The notes beneath the pieces are model-generated. The model was not told where the DNA came from, ran no database searches, and was given only the letters and a program-made list of their open reading frames with translations. Below are positions 44,720-56,061 of a stretch of 64,000 nucleotides of DNA, piece after piece; positions within the stretch are counted from its first letter, which is position 1, and the number at the start of each line of letters is the position of its first letter. Made by a program: the position numbers and the translations under genes. Source of the DNA: Ustilago trichophora (lineage: Eukaryota; Basidiomycota; Ustilaginomycetes; Ustilaginales; Ustilaginaceae); the NCBI GenBank assembly GCA_900323505.1, contig OOIN01000007.1, positions 682,001 to 746,000 of the forward strand, given 5' to 3'.

Positions 44720-45622
44720 TTTCTTTTTTGGATTCCTTCTTTTATCGTCCCTCTATTTTTGCCTCTCTTTCCGACAAATTCTATTTCAATCCCCACGCCT
44801 CCTTCTCAACGCTACTGATGCCTTGTCTCGCACTCGGGGAGAAAGCACGCACACAGGCTCATGACTAGACATCATTCAGCACGACCAAATGCTACTGACT
44901 GCGTTTTGCTCCAAACTTTTGTTCATGTTTGAACAGCAAAAGCTTGTCACGATCTCGCAGGAGAAAGATAGGGGGGGAGGGGCAAGGCTGAAAAAGTGGG
45001 ACGTGCGAAAACCCTCCACCTCGGAATTTGGAAGAGAGTGCCGTCACTCGGCATCGATTGTGTGTTGACAAGAGAGAGTTTGCCAAGTGGCTTATCGAGC
45101 TGTTGGTATCTCTTTTTAGCTTTGTCTTGGCAACCAACTTCCCTCTACTTTCATCGAACAAGGCTGAAATGTAGCAAATGCTGACCATCACGGTGTGTGT
45201 GAGGATGTGTCAATACTCAATTTGCGATATTGCAGCATAGGTAGATACAGAGCTACTGTACTGTAATATAGCTCGGCGCAAGGCCACGTTGAGAAGGGCC
45301 CCGTTTTGAGCTCAATGGAGCGCGAATTTGGCGACACGTTTGAGCGAAATTCTCGAGCCGATGCTGCCCCCGGTCGTGCGTTAGACATATACTGTAGTAC
45401 AATTCTGCTTATCACCATCCTTCCACCCCTTTCCCCACCAAACAAGGCCGCTGCTTGGCCGTCCGGCACCATAGCATCACAGTACCTTCCTTCATATACG
45501 GATCCCTTGCCCAACATACAGTCCCTCTAGACCTTTTCTCTAGACAACACCAAGCTCGTCTGCACAAGAGCGGGCATTCGAATTCACCCCTGCCCAACGG
45601 CGGCAGTGCGACTCTCGCCGAA
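44720..45622. other. Intergenic region upstream of the AEC transporter
   Basis: T-rich sequence follows the tRNA. A short TACTG repeat (about 45252-45266) lies some 360 bp upstream of the transporter start. An open frame extends upstream of the chosen ATG to 45455 but has no ATG, so transporter N-terminal residues could come from an upstream exon. Confidence 0.55.
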
Positions 45623-47617
45623 ATGAGGCATTCACTCCTCCTCCCCACAGCCCAGTACATCGAGCATGGGCAATCCGGTGCACCCATCGTCGGCCTCATC
45701 AAGGTCACCGCATCGTCCATCCTCGAGGTCGTCATTCTCTCTTCGGTCGGATTCATTCTCGCACGCAGAGGCATCATTGATAAACGCACACAGACCAAAA
45801 TCAACAAGCTCAATGTCTCCTTTTTCACCCCTGCACTGCTTTTCTCCAAAGTGGCATTCACACTGAATCCAGCAAGGTTGGCCGAGCTCATCATTGTACC
45901 ACTAGGATTCGTCATTGTCACCGTCGTCTCCACCTTGAGTGCCTTGGTGCTGTCATGGACCGCCAGGCTCTCGCCAGCACAGCGCAACTTTGCCATTGCA
46001 TGCGCCATCTCTCCCAACTCAAACTCGCTTCCCGTTGCGCTCATGCAGTCGCTCGTCGTCACCGTGCCTCAGCTGCACTGGGATGAGCAAGGAGAGCCTG
46101 AGGACACCGTGGATGGCATGCTGGGTCGTGCACTTACCTACTTGGTGCTCTTCAGCACCCTCGGCATGTTTCTGCGATGGAGTGTCGGCGCAAAGCTTCT
46201 CAGCAGCGTAGAGGAAGACACTTCCGCCGCCGAAGAGGATAATGAAAACGATACTCAAGAATACCCTAGTCCCTCCTCTTCTGCAAGCGAGACAGACGGC
46301 CAGCAGCCTCGACCGCGATTCACTCTTCGCAGACCTACAGGCGAGCGACGCCCTCAACGAACCCGCTCTGGCCCTCCAGCTTGGGCACGCAGCTTCCCCA
46401 ACTCGCCCGATGCCAGCACTGCCAACTTTGGCGCTGGACGGGGCCAAGATGGTCACGACTCGGATGTCGAAGACGAGCCATTGGAGCCGTACGAAGAAGA
46501 AGGTCAGATCACCTTGCCTGGTGCCAGCAACAGCCGAGAGAACCGCTCCTGCTGGACTGTGTTCAAGACCACCTCGCGCAAGTGGTTCCACAATTTTGTT
46601 CTTCGACCACTGTATGCCATTGGCGGGTTCATGACTGCACCACTGTATGCCGCCGTCATTTCGCTCATCGTTGCTGTTATTCCTCCTCTCCAAAAGTTTG
46701 TCGACTCGCTCGAGCCTGTTGTGGGTGCACTCGAGACCGCAGGTGCATGCAGTATCCCGTTAACTATGGTCGTACTTGGAGCCTACTTTGTTGCCGACGC
46801 TTCGGCGGTGCAACAGGCTCAAGGGTCGATCCCGAAAGTAGTCCCACCCAGTGCGCCAGCAGGAGATGGATCAACTTCGGCCACTGGTCCTCAACCTACC
46901 GCACCCGATGCTGTCAAGCCCTCGAACGGCGGTACTAGTGCCGAGGTTGACGATCCTTGGCGTCGTACCTCGTTGGAATCTTCCACCGCATCTGGCGAGT
47001 CTACACTTGTACAAGCCAAAGATACGAAGCGCAAGGGCCTTGGTTCATGGATGGGCAAGAATCCTTGGAACAGCAGTTCCTCCTCCAACGGCGGGTCCGA
47101 CATTGAAGAAGGTCGACTTACCGAAGAACCCTCCTCCTACACCATCCCTGGCTCCTCTTCCCCCTCCCCTTCCGCCGCCGCCCAAGCTGATGCGGACGAA
47201 GCAGCCCGCAACGCCGACCTCAACAGCCGCAACTCTGCCGGTCGCTTTCAAAACGCCCTCTCGAAACAGGCCTCTGCGATCAACATGGAACGACGTACTA
47301 TTGCCGTTGCCATCTCCTCTCGCATGATTCTGACCCCGCTAATCCTCCTCCCCTTTGTCGCATGGTACGCCATGGCAACGGCAAGCAACGTCATGGACGA
47401 CCCCGTCTTCGTCGCTTGCGCATGTCTGATCATTGGCTCCCCTCCCGCCTTGACGCTGGCACAGATTACAAGCCAGAGCGCACAGGGCAATCCCAGCTTT
47501 GAAAGGCTCATTTCGAAAACGATTTTCACCGCTTATACCTTCTTGGCCGCCCCCACAACCATTCTGCTCGTTCTAACTGCATTGGTCATCACCGAGAACG
47601 ATAAAAATAAAGGTTGA
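45623..47617 (+). CDS. Auxin efflux carrier (AEC) family transporter
   Basis: The 664-residue protein has the AEC layout: five N-terminal membrane segments (ASSILEVVILSSVGFILARR; KLNVSFFTPALLFSKVAF, the family's NLN/P motif region; LIIVPLGFVIVTVVSTLSAL), then a disordered loop, then five C-terminal segments (YAAVISLIVAVIPPLQKF; ACSIPLTMVVLGAYFV; RMILTPLILLPFVAWYAM; VFVACACLIIGSPPALTLAQ). A Ser/Pro/Glu loop at about 210-315 and another at 390-545 are unusually long. Fungal members (for example yeast Ecm3) sit in ER or vacuolar membranes; substrate unknown. Start chosen at the first ATG of the open frame. Confidence 0.88.
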   Translation: MRHSLLLPTAQYIEHGQSGAPIVGLIKVTASSILEVVILSSVGFILARRGIIDKRTQTKINKLNVSFFTPALLFSKVAFTLNPARLAELIIVPLGFVIVTVVSTLSALVLSWTARLSPAQRNFAIACAISPNSNSLPVALMQSLVVTVPQLHWDEQGEPEDTVDGMLGRALTYLVLFSTLGMFLRWSVGAKLLSSVEEDTSAAEEDNENDTQEYPSPSSSASETDGQQPRPRFTLRRPTGERRPQRTRSGPPAWARSFPNSPDASTANFGAGRGQDGHDSDVEDEPLEPYEEEGQITLPGASNSRENRSCWTVFKTTSRKWFHNFVLRPLYAIGGFMTAPLYAAVISLIVAVIPPLQKFVDSLEPVVGALETAGACSIPLTMVVLGAYFVADASAVQQAQGSIPKVVPPSAPAGDGSTSATGPQPTAPDAVKPSNGGTSAEVDDPWRRTSLESSTASGESTLVQAKDTKRKGLGSWMGKNPWNSSSSSNGGSDIEEGRLTEEPSSYTIPGSSSPSPSAAAQADADEAARNADLNSRNSAGRFQNALSKQASAINMERRTIAVAISSRMILTPLILLPFVAWYAMATASNVMDDPVFVACACLIIGSPPALTLAQITSQSAQGNPSFERLISKTIFTAYTFLAAPTTILLVLTALVITENDKNKG

Positions 47618-47991
47618 GGTTAGCGGGCAATTGCTTGTATTTTTTCTCGTCTTGACACTTTCGCAACCTCGACTTGTTTTGCACTTGCATTTACTCCCAT
47701 GGTCCTTGTGCGAAATCTTTCGATGACACAGAACGAGGACGACCAGAGCCTACTTTGTCCTTCTAGCCAGTGCGTTTTGAGACATAGAAACACAACGTTA
47801 TACCCATTTCAAAAGCGTGTGAAGCGGTAAAATTTGGTAGCTTTTCTAATGAATGACTCCTTTTCAAAAGTGTAGACCAAAAGGAAAAAAAAAAAGGTGG
47901 TATGATTACAGGGCGGAGCGTAGCATAGCATAGAGTATAAGGGTGAATTTGTCTTTACGAGCAATATAAGTATTTGTGGGTAGGGCATTGT
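47618..47991. other. Convergent intergenic region
   Basis: 374 bp between the stop codons of the transporter and the phosphatase. AT-rich, with a short A run at 47885-47896. Nothing else seen. Confidence 0.6.
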
Positions 47992-48947
47992 TTATGCGGA
48001 GCCAGCTTTGAAGTTGCCGTTATCGGAGCTCTTTCCTGCAACGTCCTCGATCTTGAGTTCGCCCGAGATGATTTGTTCGAGCATTTTCTTGGGAATGGTC
48101 CAGTCCTTGAACATGTGGTGGGGGATGTTGTTTGTTCGGCAGTAGGTGGCAAGGTCGTTGTCCTGCTTGTCCTTTACGAACAGGACATCAGCGTGACGTG
48201 CGGCAGACATGTCAGAGATACCGTCACCGGCAAAGAAGAGGGTGGGGCGGTTCTTGAGCTCGCGGTAAGGGGCGATGGAGAGCGACTTGTCGTGACCAAA
48301 GTGGTTGTCAGGGTGACGGTAAACGAGTTCCCAAGTGTCTCCCTTTTTCTCAGGGTCGGTGAAGTTGACCTCGTTAGAGATGACGTCGATCTCGTTGGCG
48401 TCCTTCTCGCCGATGAGGTTCGAGAGAATGGAGCGGATGATGGGGGTCATACCGGAAGAGACAATGATGACGGGGATGTTGTTGGCCTTAGCAAAGGCGT
48501 AGAATTCCTTGAATCCAGGATCAAGAGTGACATCGCGGCGGACGAGCTCCTCCATCTCGGAGAAAGGTCGCTTGACAGACTCGATCATCTGCTTGAATCC
48601 TTCACGGTAGGAAACGCGCTCTTCGACGATCTCAACGTTGATCTTACGACGCTCAGTGTAGCCCATTCCGACTGTGTCGACCATGTGGTCGTTAGAGTCC
48701 TGTTGTGTAGAGAAATTCGCATCGATAGATGTTCAGAGCGAAGGATGGAGAGCAGCAGAAGAGATTTTCAGTCAGACAATCATTCGGTTGAGCATCATGT
48801 CAAATAAAGAATCGACTCGCAGCAATTTTTTCCTGATGACGCTGGGGTCGAGAGTTAAGGGGGATGATGACTTACGAGGAGGGTAATGGTACCGTCAAAG
48901 TCGGTAAGGAAGACATACTTGGCGTCTGCGTACTTGAGGTGCGACAT
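47992..48947 (-). CDS. HAD-family sugar/polyol phosphatase, Pyp1-like
   Basis: Matches the yeast YNL010W/Pyp1 family, which removes phosphate from polyol and erythrose phosphates. Exons 48876-48947 and 47992-48699 (24+236 codons, phase 0) give 259 residues. Exon 1 ends right after the HAD nucleophile motif: DFDGT at residues 16-20 (FLTDFDGTITLL). Exon 2 begins DSNDHMVDTVGMGYTERRK, then VIIVSSGMTPIIRSIL (HAD motif II), FGHDKSLSIAPYREL (motif III Lys) and FFAGDGISDMSAARHADVLF (motif IV). A bacterial MtnX-type diketo-phosphopentane phosphatase is the neighbouring family. A TATATA element lies 90 bp upstream of the start. Confidence 0.9.
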
Positions 48948-49036
48948 GATGGGCAGCTATGTTCTTTCTATCTATTGATGAGGGGGAAGGATGGATGTGA
49001 TGGTGTGAACGAGAAGCTTTGCGATTCGAGCAAGGC

Positions 49037-49042
49037 TATATA
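49037..49042 (-). promoter_or_regulatory. TATA box of the Pyp1-like gene
   Basis: TATATA 90 bp upstream of the ATG. Confidence 0.55.
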
Positions 49043-49576
49043 TTGTATGGCGGAGAAGGAGGGAGCGAGGAGCGGATCGGCGTTGCGTGGAGCCGTGCAC
49101 CCTGGAATTTTGACCCAACTCGGCTGTGTTACAGTAGGCACTTTTTTGGTTGCAGCCTCCGCGCTCGATGCAGAATGTGCGCATTCAGCTGCGTGTCACT
49201 GCCAACTTGTGGTCCGACCCTGTCAATGTGCCAATCCAAACCATCGCAAACCATTGTACTGTACTGTAGCTCTGGCTGAAGTCACATCGATTCTCGACTT
49301 CATTTCACCACACCAACCTTTCTGCACTGTGACCCTGAGTGCAGCACGCAACACTTTGCTCAAAAGTGACCATTCAAATAAGTCCACCAACAGCGTCGAA
49401 AAAGAGGGACGGAGGGTGTTAGCTTGTGCATGCAGGTGCACCTTGGTCGATCGATCGATAAGTTGTGCAAGAGCATGTGCATGTGCTGACGGCAATCTGC
49501 TGTCGAGTTTGCAGAACAGCAACTAACTTACAGCAAAACCGATTCGTTGGTCGGATCTCGTTTTTCACAGCACAGA

Positions 49577-49608
49577 CAGTACAGTACAGTACTGTACAGT
49601 ACAGTACA
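49577..49608. repeat. Inverted (CAGTA)n array
   Basis: Three CAGTA units meet TGTAC-phased units around the palindrome ACAGTACTGT, so the 32-bp array is nearly self-complementary and could form a hairpin. Confidence 0.85.
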
Positions 49609-50191
49609 CGGGGATGATGCCTGGTTTTCGCCAAGCATCATCCGAACTCGTACAAAACGTGGCTCTCGCACAGGCACAGAAGAGCTTCAATTCTTGATCA
49701 TCTACTCTGTACAGTACATCAGTAGGGATAAGGTGCGATTTGAGATTGCGATTCGAAGCGAATAGCAAGAGATTTCGAACGAATCATCATCTCAGAGTAG
49801 TGTCTCTGTGTCTGAGGCGAGTGAGATGTGCGAGAAGAAATCCCAACCACGTCATGCTGCATCTCACCAAAATCATCGTCGCTGCTGGCTGTCTGCCAAA
49901 AAAGTTGGATTTTAGGGGGACACGGTCAGTGTGGAAATCAAATCCCGATTCATTCAACACGAGCACCACACTAAGATCAGATCCAATGCCGATCACTATT
50001 ATCAACTCCATTCGACGAGGGTTCTCTTTACCATGCTTTCGTCTCGGTTGATCACACACACACAAAATAAACAAAATATCGCACAAGGCCAAGATAAAGG
50101 CAGGAAAAGCGAATGTCATTACATAGCTTGTTGGTATTGAGTCTGAACAACTTTGAAAGGCGTATCGCACGCATCGCACTCACAGCCCCAA

Positions 50192-52228
50192 CTAGGCCTG
50201 CATCGGAACAGGAGCCTCTCCCGCATCGCCCTCCCCCTGGTGCTGATCCTGTGCAGAAGCCTCAGCAATCGCAGCATCGTCATTGTTGCCACCGTTGACG
50301 CTTCCACCTCGTCGGAAGTTGGTCCAGCGGCGGTTGAACTCGATATCCAGCGGTCGGCCGCCGTAAACATAGTTGTTAAACTTGGCAATGGCCGTCTCAG
50401 CGTCCTCGGTGGTGGCAAACTGAACCACACCCACACCCTTGCTCCTACCATGCTCAAACACGATCTCGGCCTCCTCCACCTTGCCTGTGGTCTGGAAAAG
50501 CTCAACAAGATCCTCGTTCGATGTTGACCACGGCAGGTTCTTGACAAAGATCTGCTGCGATGGTGCCGCAGGAGGTGCTGCAGGGCGTGCGTTCGCAGGG
50601 CCAGTGGGGCGGCCACCGTATGCGGGCGCAGCGTAGCGATCGCCGTAGCCTCCGCCATATCCACCTCCGTACCCACCGCCGTAGGGGTCGCCTCCGTAGC
50701 CACCGCCATAAGGGTCACCGTATCCACCACCGTAACCACCTCGGCCACCGTATCCGCCTCGACCGCCGTACGCTCCACCGAAACCACCACGACCACCACG
50801 AGGGGGAGGTCCGTATCCACCTCGGCCATAGGCATCCATTGGAGGGGGACCTGCGAACTTGTCCAGCCTCACCTCGAGCGTACGGCCGCGGAAGTCATAG
50901 CCGTGGTACATGGCAATGGCGTTGGACGCATCGTTCGAGTTTGCAAATGCAACAATACCGGTACCCTTGGATCGTCCGTCGGGGCCCATATTGACGTCGG
51001 CTCGCGTAATGTTACCTGCCGACCTGAAGAGGTCCTTGAGATCCTGCCAGCTGACGTCGAAAGGGAGGTTGGAGACAAAGAGTTGAGTGGGCGCACCTCC
51101 CGCAAATCCACCGTAGGCAGGAGGGGGAGGGCCACCGAAGAAGCCGCCGCGACCAGGAGGGCCGTAGCCTCCGCGACCGCCAGGACCACCGAATCCACCA
51201 CGTCCACCGCCACGGGGAGGACCGGCGGGGTTGGTACCGTAGCGCACGTCGTCCTCACGGTCCTGTAGATTTCAAGCAAAGAAAGACGTGTCAGTCGACA
51301 CGGCCCGCTCACAAGGAGAGTCCTTCAGGGCGATTATCAGCGTCGAACTTACCTCTCGAACAAAGACTTGACGACCCTCCAGCTGCTTGTTGGTCATCTC
51401 GCTGATGGCCTTCTGGGCCTCCTCTGGAGAGCTGTACTCGACGATACTGTAGGCATGGATGTAACAGGGAAGGAAAACTAGGAGCGTCAGCACCTTACCA
51501 TGCCTGCATGCTTGCACGAGATGGCAACTTACCCGCATCCCTTGGAACTTCCGTTGGGAAGAGTGAGCACCTCGGAGAAGACGACGTTTCCAGCTGTGAT
51601 GTTGAATGTTGGCCAAGCAGAGTCCGAATGACATGATATGATGATCGAACCCAACCGAGGACACAAAAGCGCAAAACCTTCCCATCAGCAATCCATCCAT
51701 CCAACCACTATCTATATGGTCGACCGGCTTGTTCTCGCGGATCATTCTTAGCAGATCGCCTGTAGTCAAAGTCAAAATAAGCATGCCGAACCACATCTAA
51801 CTACCCACCCTCCCGCATAAAGTCCTTGAGCGTGTTCCACTTGACGCCGTAGCTGAGGTTTCCAACGTAGACCCTGCAGTTCTTCTGACTCTTTCGTGAA
51901 GCTTCGTGAGCGGCATGCTGGGATGCGATGGCGCGGTCGTGAAAGTTGCGAGGTCGGTCGGATCGGTCGCGGTGAGAATCTCTTCGGTCCGAGGAGGGCG
52001 CACCACCAGCAACGGGGGATCGGGAACGAGCACGATCCTGAGACATGGCGTCACGGTCAAAGTTGTCGTTGCGGTCAAAGATGGCGTCACGATCAAAGTT
52101 GTCCGCGTAGTGCGAAGGTTCGTCGTTGCGTTCCACTGTACAGCAAAGCGGGGGAAAGCGACTACGATTAGCAACCAAAATTGCAGTCAGACGTACAGCT
52201 AGCTGGACTGCATCTTACCTTCCGACAT
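50192..52228 (-). CDS. Three-RRM RNA-binding protein, Gbp2/Hrb1-like
   Basis: Gbp2/Hrb1 are SR-like proteins that quality-check and export poly(A) RNA. Five exons: 52219-52228, 51809-52135, 51533-51593, 51353-51446 and 50192-51262 (10+327+61+94+1071 nt), 520 residues. The first exon is only MSE plus one base. The N-terminus has RD/SR dipeptides (RARSRSPVAGG). RRM1 (about 93-163) is assembled from three exons: CRVYVGNLSYGVKWNTLKDF, EAGNVVFSEVL, GIVEYSSPEEAQKAI. RRM2 starts LFVSNLPFDVSWQDL (about 224) and RRM3 starts QIFVKNLPWSTSNEDL (about 411). A GGY/RGG-rich stretch separates RRM2 and RRM3, more than in yeast. All introns GT-AG. Confidence 0.92.
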
Positions 52229-52454
52229 GATGATGATGATGGTTTGTCTGAGATGATGTGGGTCTGGATGGTGTTGAGCAATGCAGATAAGATGAAGCAC
52301 AAAAGCAACCTGCTGCCGGTGAGAAGGACACGTTGTGCATGGGAGGGCTAAATAATACCCTGGGGTTTCTGTTCGGATCCGTAATTTGCACCAAAAGGAG
52401 AGGATCAACGCGTACCGATGCGGTTACCGGGTGCAAAAAGAATATAAAAAGATA

Positions 52455-52556
52455 TGCATTGACGGGGACTCGAACCCCGGTCGAGTCGAATCGGTAGTCA
52501 CGCCTTCTGCAGGCGATGAGTGGCAACGACTCATGATACCCCTACACTATCAATGC
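52455..52556 (-). tRNA. tRNA-Gly (GCC) with intron, copy 2
   Basis: Same fold and anticodon as the copy at 44618-44719, on the opposite strand. The two genes share the exon sequence fully as far as I can compare, and differ by two bases in the intron (about 30 nt). The flanking CATACAA before the 5' end is also shared. Confidence 0.88.
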
Positions 52557-52833
52557 TTGTATGCCAACGTGGATCAAGATTGTGTATATCCACACTGTTG
52601 CATGGAGTTGCAGGTCTTTAATGGAGGCTTACTTTCCTCATGCATCCCTTTCCTCACCATCGTTATCTTGTCTGGACCTCTGCATCTCACACAAGACTAA
52701 TTTCTTGCTCTTCAGGAGGACACACATCTTCCAGATAAGCATCGTTCCACGTTGAAGATGATCACATAACACTTGTAGCTTATTACTATTAAAAAAAAAA
52801 ACACCACATGGCACTGAAGAAAAATGCGCTTTC

Positions 52834-55800
52834 TTAGAACCTCAAAGACTGCCTATACTGGATGAAACCAGTCAAGTTGTCCAGCGCCTCTTCTGCGCTT
52901 GCTCTGAGAGAGATCTGTTTCCTTCTGTCGATCTGCCTGGCCAACGCTTTGCATCTAAACACGGTCAACCTGAGTCTTCCGAGAAGGTTGGCAGAACGGA
53001 AAGCGGTGGCATCGTAAGGGGAAGTTTCATCTGCGTAGGTGTCGATGATTCCGTTAATGGCTGCCACCATTGATTCTGCTGTTGTTCCCGAAGTTGAAGA
53101 AGAAGGATGCTCGGGGATGCTTTCGAGGATCGAAACGAGGAAGTTACCCAGGAAAGCGTTGAGCGAAGGGTGGATTTGGGGGGAGCGGGCAATGGTGGAG
53201 AGGAGGAGGATGCATTTCACCCGCATGGAATCGGTAGAGGCCGAGGTGTATCCGGATACGAGAGCGGTGATGATCTCTGATGTCGAAGCAGTAGGGTCGG
53301 ATACGGTTACCGGAGAATTCGAGGCCGAGGAAAGAGCTACAGACCCTTCCAAGATGCGAGCAAGCGACCACATCGTACCGATACAAGTCTCTACCATGCC
53401 CAATCCATCCAGTCCTTCCCCATTGCCATTGCTTGCAGTAGCGAGAGATCCGGCAGATCCAATCACTCCATCCGAATCGTTGGCGGTCGAGACGATGCCG
53501 GCACCAGCGGTCGCAACCGCAGGAACACTGGCACACCCTTTAGCAACGTCGAAAAGAGTCCCCCACACCTCGGCCAGGGTGGCGGATTGAGGGAGGGTTT
53601 GGGCCCAGTTGCGGAAGGCGGCAATGCGACGGAGGAGTTTTGGATCCGTGGCGGGTTGCGAAGGGGGTGGAGGAGAAAATGTGGCAAGGCGAAGGAGAAG
53701 ATTGTTGAGTACGGAGAGCGAGCGGAGGTGCAATCCTCTCAAGAGTCCAGATGTGGGTTTGTCGCTGGGGCCGCTGGACCTAAGTGAAGGGAAGGATGCC
53801 TCGAAAGGTCGCGCAAGCGCGAGCAGTGCTGCGGTGAGGGAATCATTGGAAGAAGCGCTGAAGAGTGAAGTCAGAATAGGTGCATAAGCTTCGAACGGAA
53901 GCGTGCCACTACGTTTAACAGCATCTGCAAAAGTATCGTTGGCGTTGCTGTTGCTACGAAGACCCATGTCGTCATCCTCCTTCTTGGAAAGCACGGCGTC
54001 CATATCCTCTTCCTTGTCTTCGTCATCTTCGTCATCACTACCCATATCCATATCCTCATCATCTACCTCTTCATCAGCTTCGGGATCTTCCAACCACTCT
54101 TCTTCCTCTTCGTCGTCCGCACCACTGCCGCCAGCACGAGAATCGAGACTAGCCGCCATCTCAGCAACCACCTCCAACGCCAGCATCAGTGTCTGCGCCT
54201 TTTCCTCTGCTTTGCCTTGCAATTTCATCCTCAGCGCTGCTTCATCCAGCCCGTCCTTGTTGTTACTGTCCAACGAAACAGCCTCGTTGACATCCCCACG
54301 TCCATCGAGATCATGGGCGAGCTTCGGCATATCCACACCCGCCAACAACCGCGCGAGCGTAGGTAAGATAACGCTTTCTTCGAACTTCTTCAGGGTCACA
54401 CCCTCTCCAACAAAGATGTTAGCCGAAGTCACGCTGGTAGCATTGGCACCGCCGTGCTTACGAGACGATTTGCCACGGCTAGAAGCGGCAGCCTTGGTGT
54501 CGACGGCAGCAGCAATATTGCGGAAGATGCCGGCGGAGAGGACGCCGAGCATGGTGGTTTGGGCGAGAACGTAGCGCTTGAGCTTGTCAATACCGGTTTG
54601 GTCGGTATTGACGCAGGCTTGAAGCAAGGTGAGGGCGGATTGGATGGCGGTGAGGCGGCGGGTGGCTGATGAAGGTTGTTCGTCGAGGGATTGGGAGACG
54701 GGGGCGGATGCGGATGAAGAGAAATCGGACTTGAAGGAGCTGCTCTTCTTCTTGCTCGATTTGGGAAGTGGGGAGGCGGGCTTGCGAGAGAGGAGACCAT
54801 CGACAAAGTCGGCTTCGCCTCCGTCGGTGAGTGCGCACAGAGCGTTGCCGGATGCCAGTGCGAGGTCGAGCAAGAGAGAAAGCTCTTCGTTCGAGAGAGC
54901 ACCAAGGGTTTCAGTCGTGTCCTGGGAGAGCGACGACGATGCGCGAGAGCCGTCCGCGCCAGCAGTGGAGAGAACGGCAGCGGCACGAGAGCCCAGGGCA
55001 ATGGCAGAAGAGAGCCAAGATGCGAGGCCTTCTCCACTGAGTTCTTCCGAAGCACCGGCACCTACGATGTCCTGGTCGAGCCACTTCCATGCAACGAGCT
55101 TGGCAAAAGCCTTATCGCCCGACTCGCGGAGGCACCAAACCACAGTGACAAGGTTCTCTGCCATCTCGATCAGATCCCTCCTGGTGTTTGAGTCGAGTGC
55201 AAGGAAAGGTTCGCCTCTGCCAGAAGCAGCACCCTTTGTCGTATCCATAGCGTCATTGCCGGGAGAGGAAGAGAAGACGAGCTTCTGTTCATCCTCTGCA
55301 GAGAGACCTTGGCCAGCAACCTGCTCCAGGGTCTTTCCGAGGGCGGTGGCGAGCTTGGTAGCGTGTCTCTTCTCCTTCTTGTTCATCTTGTCGAGGGGCT
55401 TTGCGAGAAGGGCACGCTTTGCTTCGAGATCCTGTTCTTGGGTGGGGGCATCGTCAAGGAACGAGATGGCTGGGTTGGCGTTGGAGGAAGAAGAGGAAGC
55501 AGAGGCATCAAAGCCGAGAGCGTTACTCGCCCACCTCATTGCAGCAAGGATGGCGGGTACACCACCCTTGTTGACGACTTCATTGCGAACATCGATACCC
55601 GAGTCGACGCAGAGGTTGCGAAGCGCACCACTCGCCTCTCGCCTGACATCGACCTCTGTGTGCGACTGTAGGGCGAGAATGAGTCTTCCGATGAGGTTGT
55701 GAGAGAGCAGGAGCTTGCGATGATGTTTGACCTCAGCTGCGGACTGTGTTGGGCTGACCGAGAGGAGGAGCGATACCGAGGCCAAGGACCAAACCTTGTC

Positions 55801-56061
55801 GGCCAAGTTGACAGGAGCAGCAGATGGCGTCTCTGAAGCGGGCAAATTGGCGAGCAAGGGAACGATGTCGTTGGAAGCCGCAGTCGTCTTACTCGAGCTC
55901 GGACTGTTGGCAGCTTTAACAGCCTGCTGAAGCGCATCCAGAGTGGCGGATGATACCGAAGACGGAGATGGTGCTGCGCTGCTCGAGTTGGATTTCGAGA
56001 GCGGATTGTGGCGGTGCACCTTTCGCTGGTGTCGCTGCGGATCGAAACCAGACTTTGGCAT
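52834..56061 (-). CDS. syo1: Syo1, ribosomal-protein import adaptor (ARM/HEAT repeats)
   Basis: Syo1 (symportin) couples nuclear import of Rpl5 and Rpl11 through Kap104. The intron-free gene encodes 1075 residues; yeast Syo1 is about 620, so this one is expanded by low-complexity inserts. The N-terminus MPKSGFDPQRHQRKVHRHN is basic. ARM repeats start near 105 (LLLSHNLIGRLILALQSH; VDVRREASGALRNLCVDSG; NEVVNKGGVPAILAAMRW). IEMAENLVTVVWCLRESGD near 300 matches the central Syo1 helices. An acidic loop lies near 650-690 (DDEEEEEWLEDPEADEE), as in Syo1. C-terminal HEAT helices end DNLTGFIQYRQSLRF. Identity rests on domain order and a few motifs, not on a search. Confidence 0.78.
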   Translation of the reverse strand: MPKSGFDPQRHQRKVHRHNPLSKSNSSSAAPSPSSVSSATLDALQQAVKAANSPSSSKTTAASNDIVPLLANLPASETPSAAPVNLADKVWSLASVSLLLSVSPTQSAAEVKHHRKLLLSHNLIGRLILALQSHTEVDVRREASGALRNLCVDSGIDVRNEVVNKGGVPAILAAMRWASNALGFDASASSSSSNANPAISFLDDAPTQEQDLEAKRALLAKPLDKMNKKEKRHATKLATALGKTLEQVAGQGLSAEDEQKLVFSSSPGNDAMDTTKGAASGRGEPFLALDSNTRRDLIEMAENLVTVVWCLRESGDKAFAKLVAWKWLDQDIVGAGASEELSGEGLASWLSSAIALGSRAAAVLSTAGADGSRASSSLSQDTTETLGALSNEELSLLLDLALASGNALCALTDGGEADFVDGLLSRKPASPLPKSSKKKSSSFKSDFSSSASAPVSQSLDEQPSSATRRLTAIQSALTLLQACVNTDQTGIDKLKRYVLAQTTMLGVLSAGIFRNIAAAVDTKAAASSRGKSSRKHGGANATSVTSANIFVGEGVTLKKFEESVILPTLARLLAGVDMPKLAHDLDGRGDVNEAVSLDSNNKDGLDEAALRMKLQGKAEEKAQTLMLALEVVAEMAASLDSRAGGSGADDEEEEEWLEDPEADEEVDDEDMDMGSDDEDDEDKEEDMDAVLSKKEDDDMGLRSNSNANDTFADAVKRSGTLPFEAYAPILTSLFSASSNDSLTAALLALARPFEASFPSLRSSGPSDKPTSGLLRGLHLRSLSVLNNLLLRLATFSPPPPSQPATDPKLLRRIAAFRNWAQTLPQSATLAEVWGTLFDVAKGCASVPAVATAGAGIVSTANDSDGVIGSAGSLATASNGNGEGLDGLGMVETCIGTMWSLARILEGSVALSSASNSPVTVSDPTASTSEIITALVSGYTSASTDSMRVKCILLLSTIARSPQIHPSLNAFLGNFLVSILESIPEHPSSSTSGTTAESMVAAINGIIDTYADETSPYDATAFRSANLLGRLRLTVFRCKALARQIDRRKQISLRASAEEALDNLTGFIQYRQSLRF

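Larger units (their letters stand above)
48948..50191. other. Intergenic region between phosphatase promoter and RRM gene
   Basis: 1.24 kb. It carries the phosphatase TATA box (49037-49042), TACTG repeats at about 49254-49268 and a larger inverted (CAGTA)n array at 49577-49608. No gene is supported. Confidence 0.6.
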
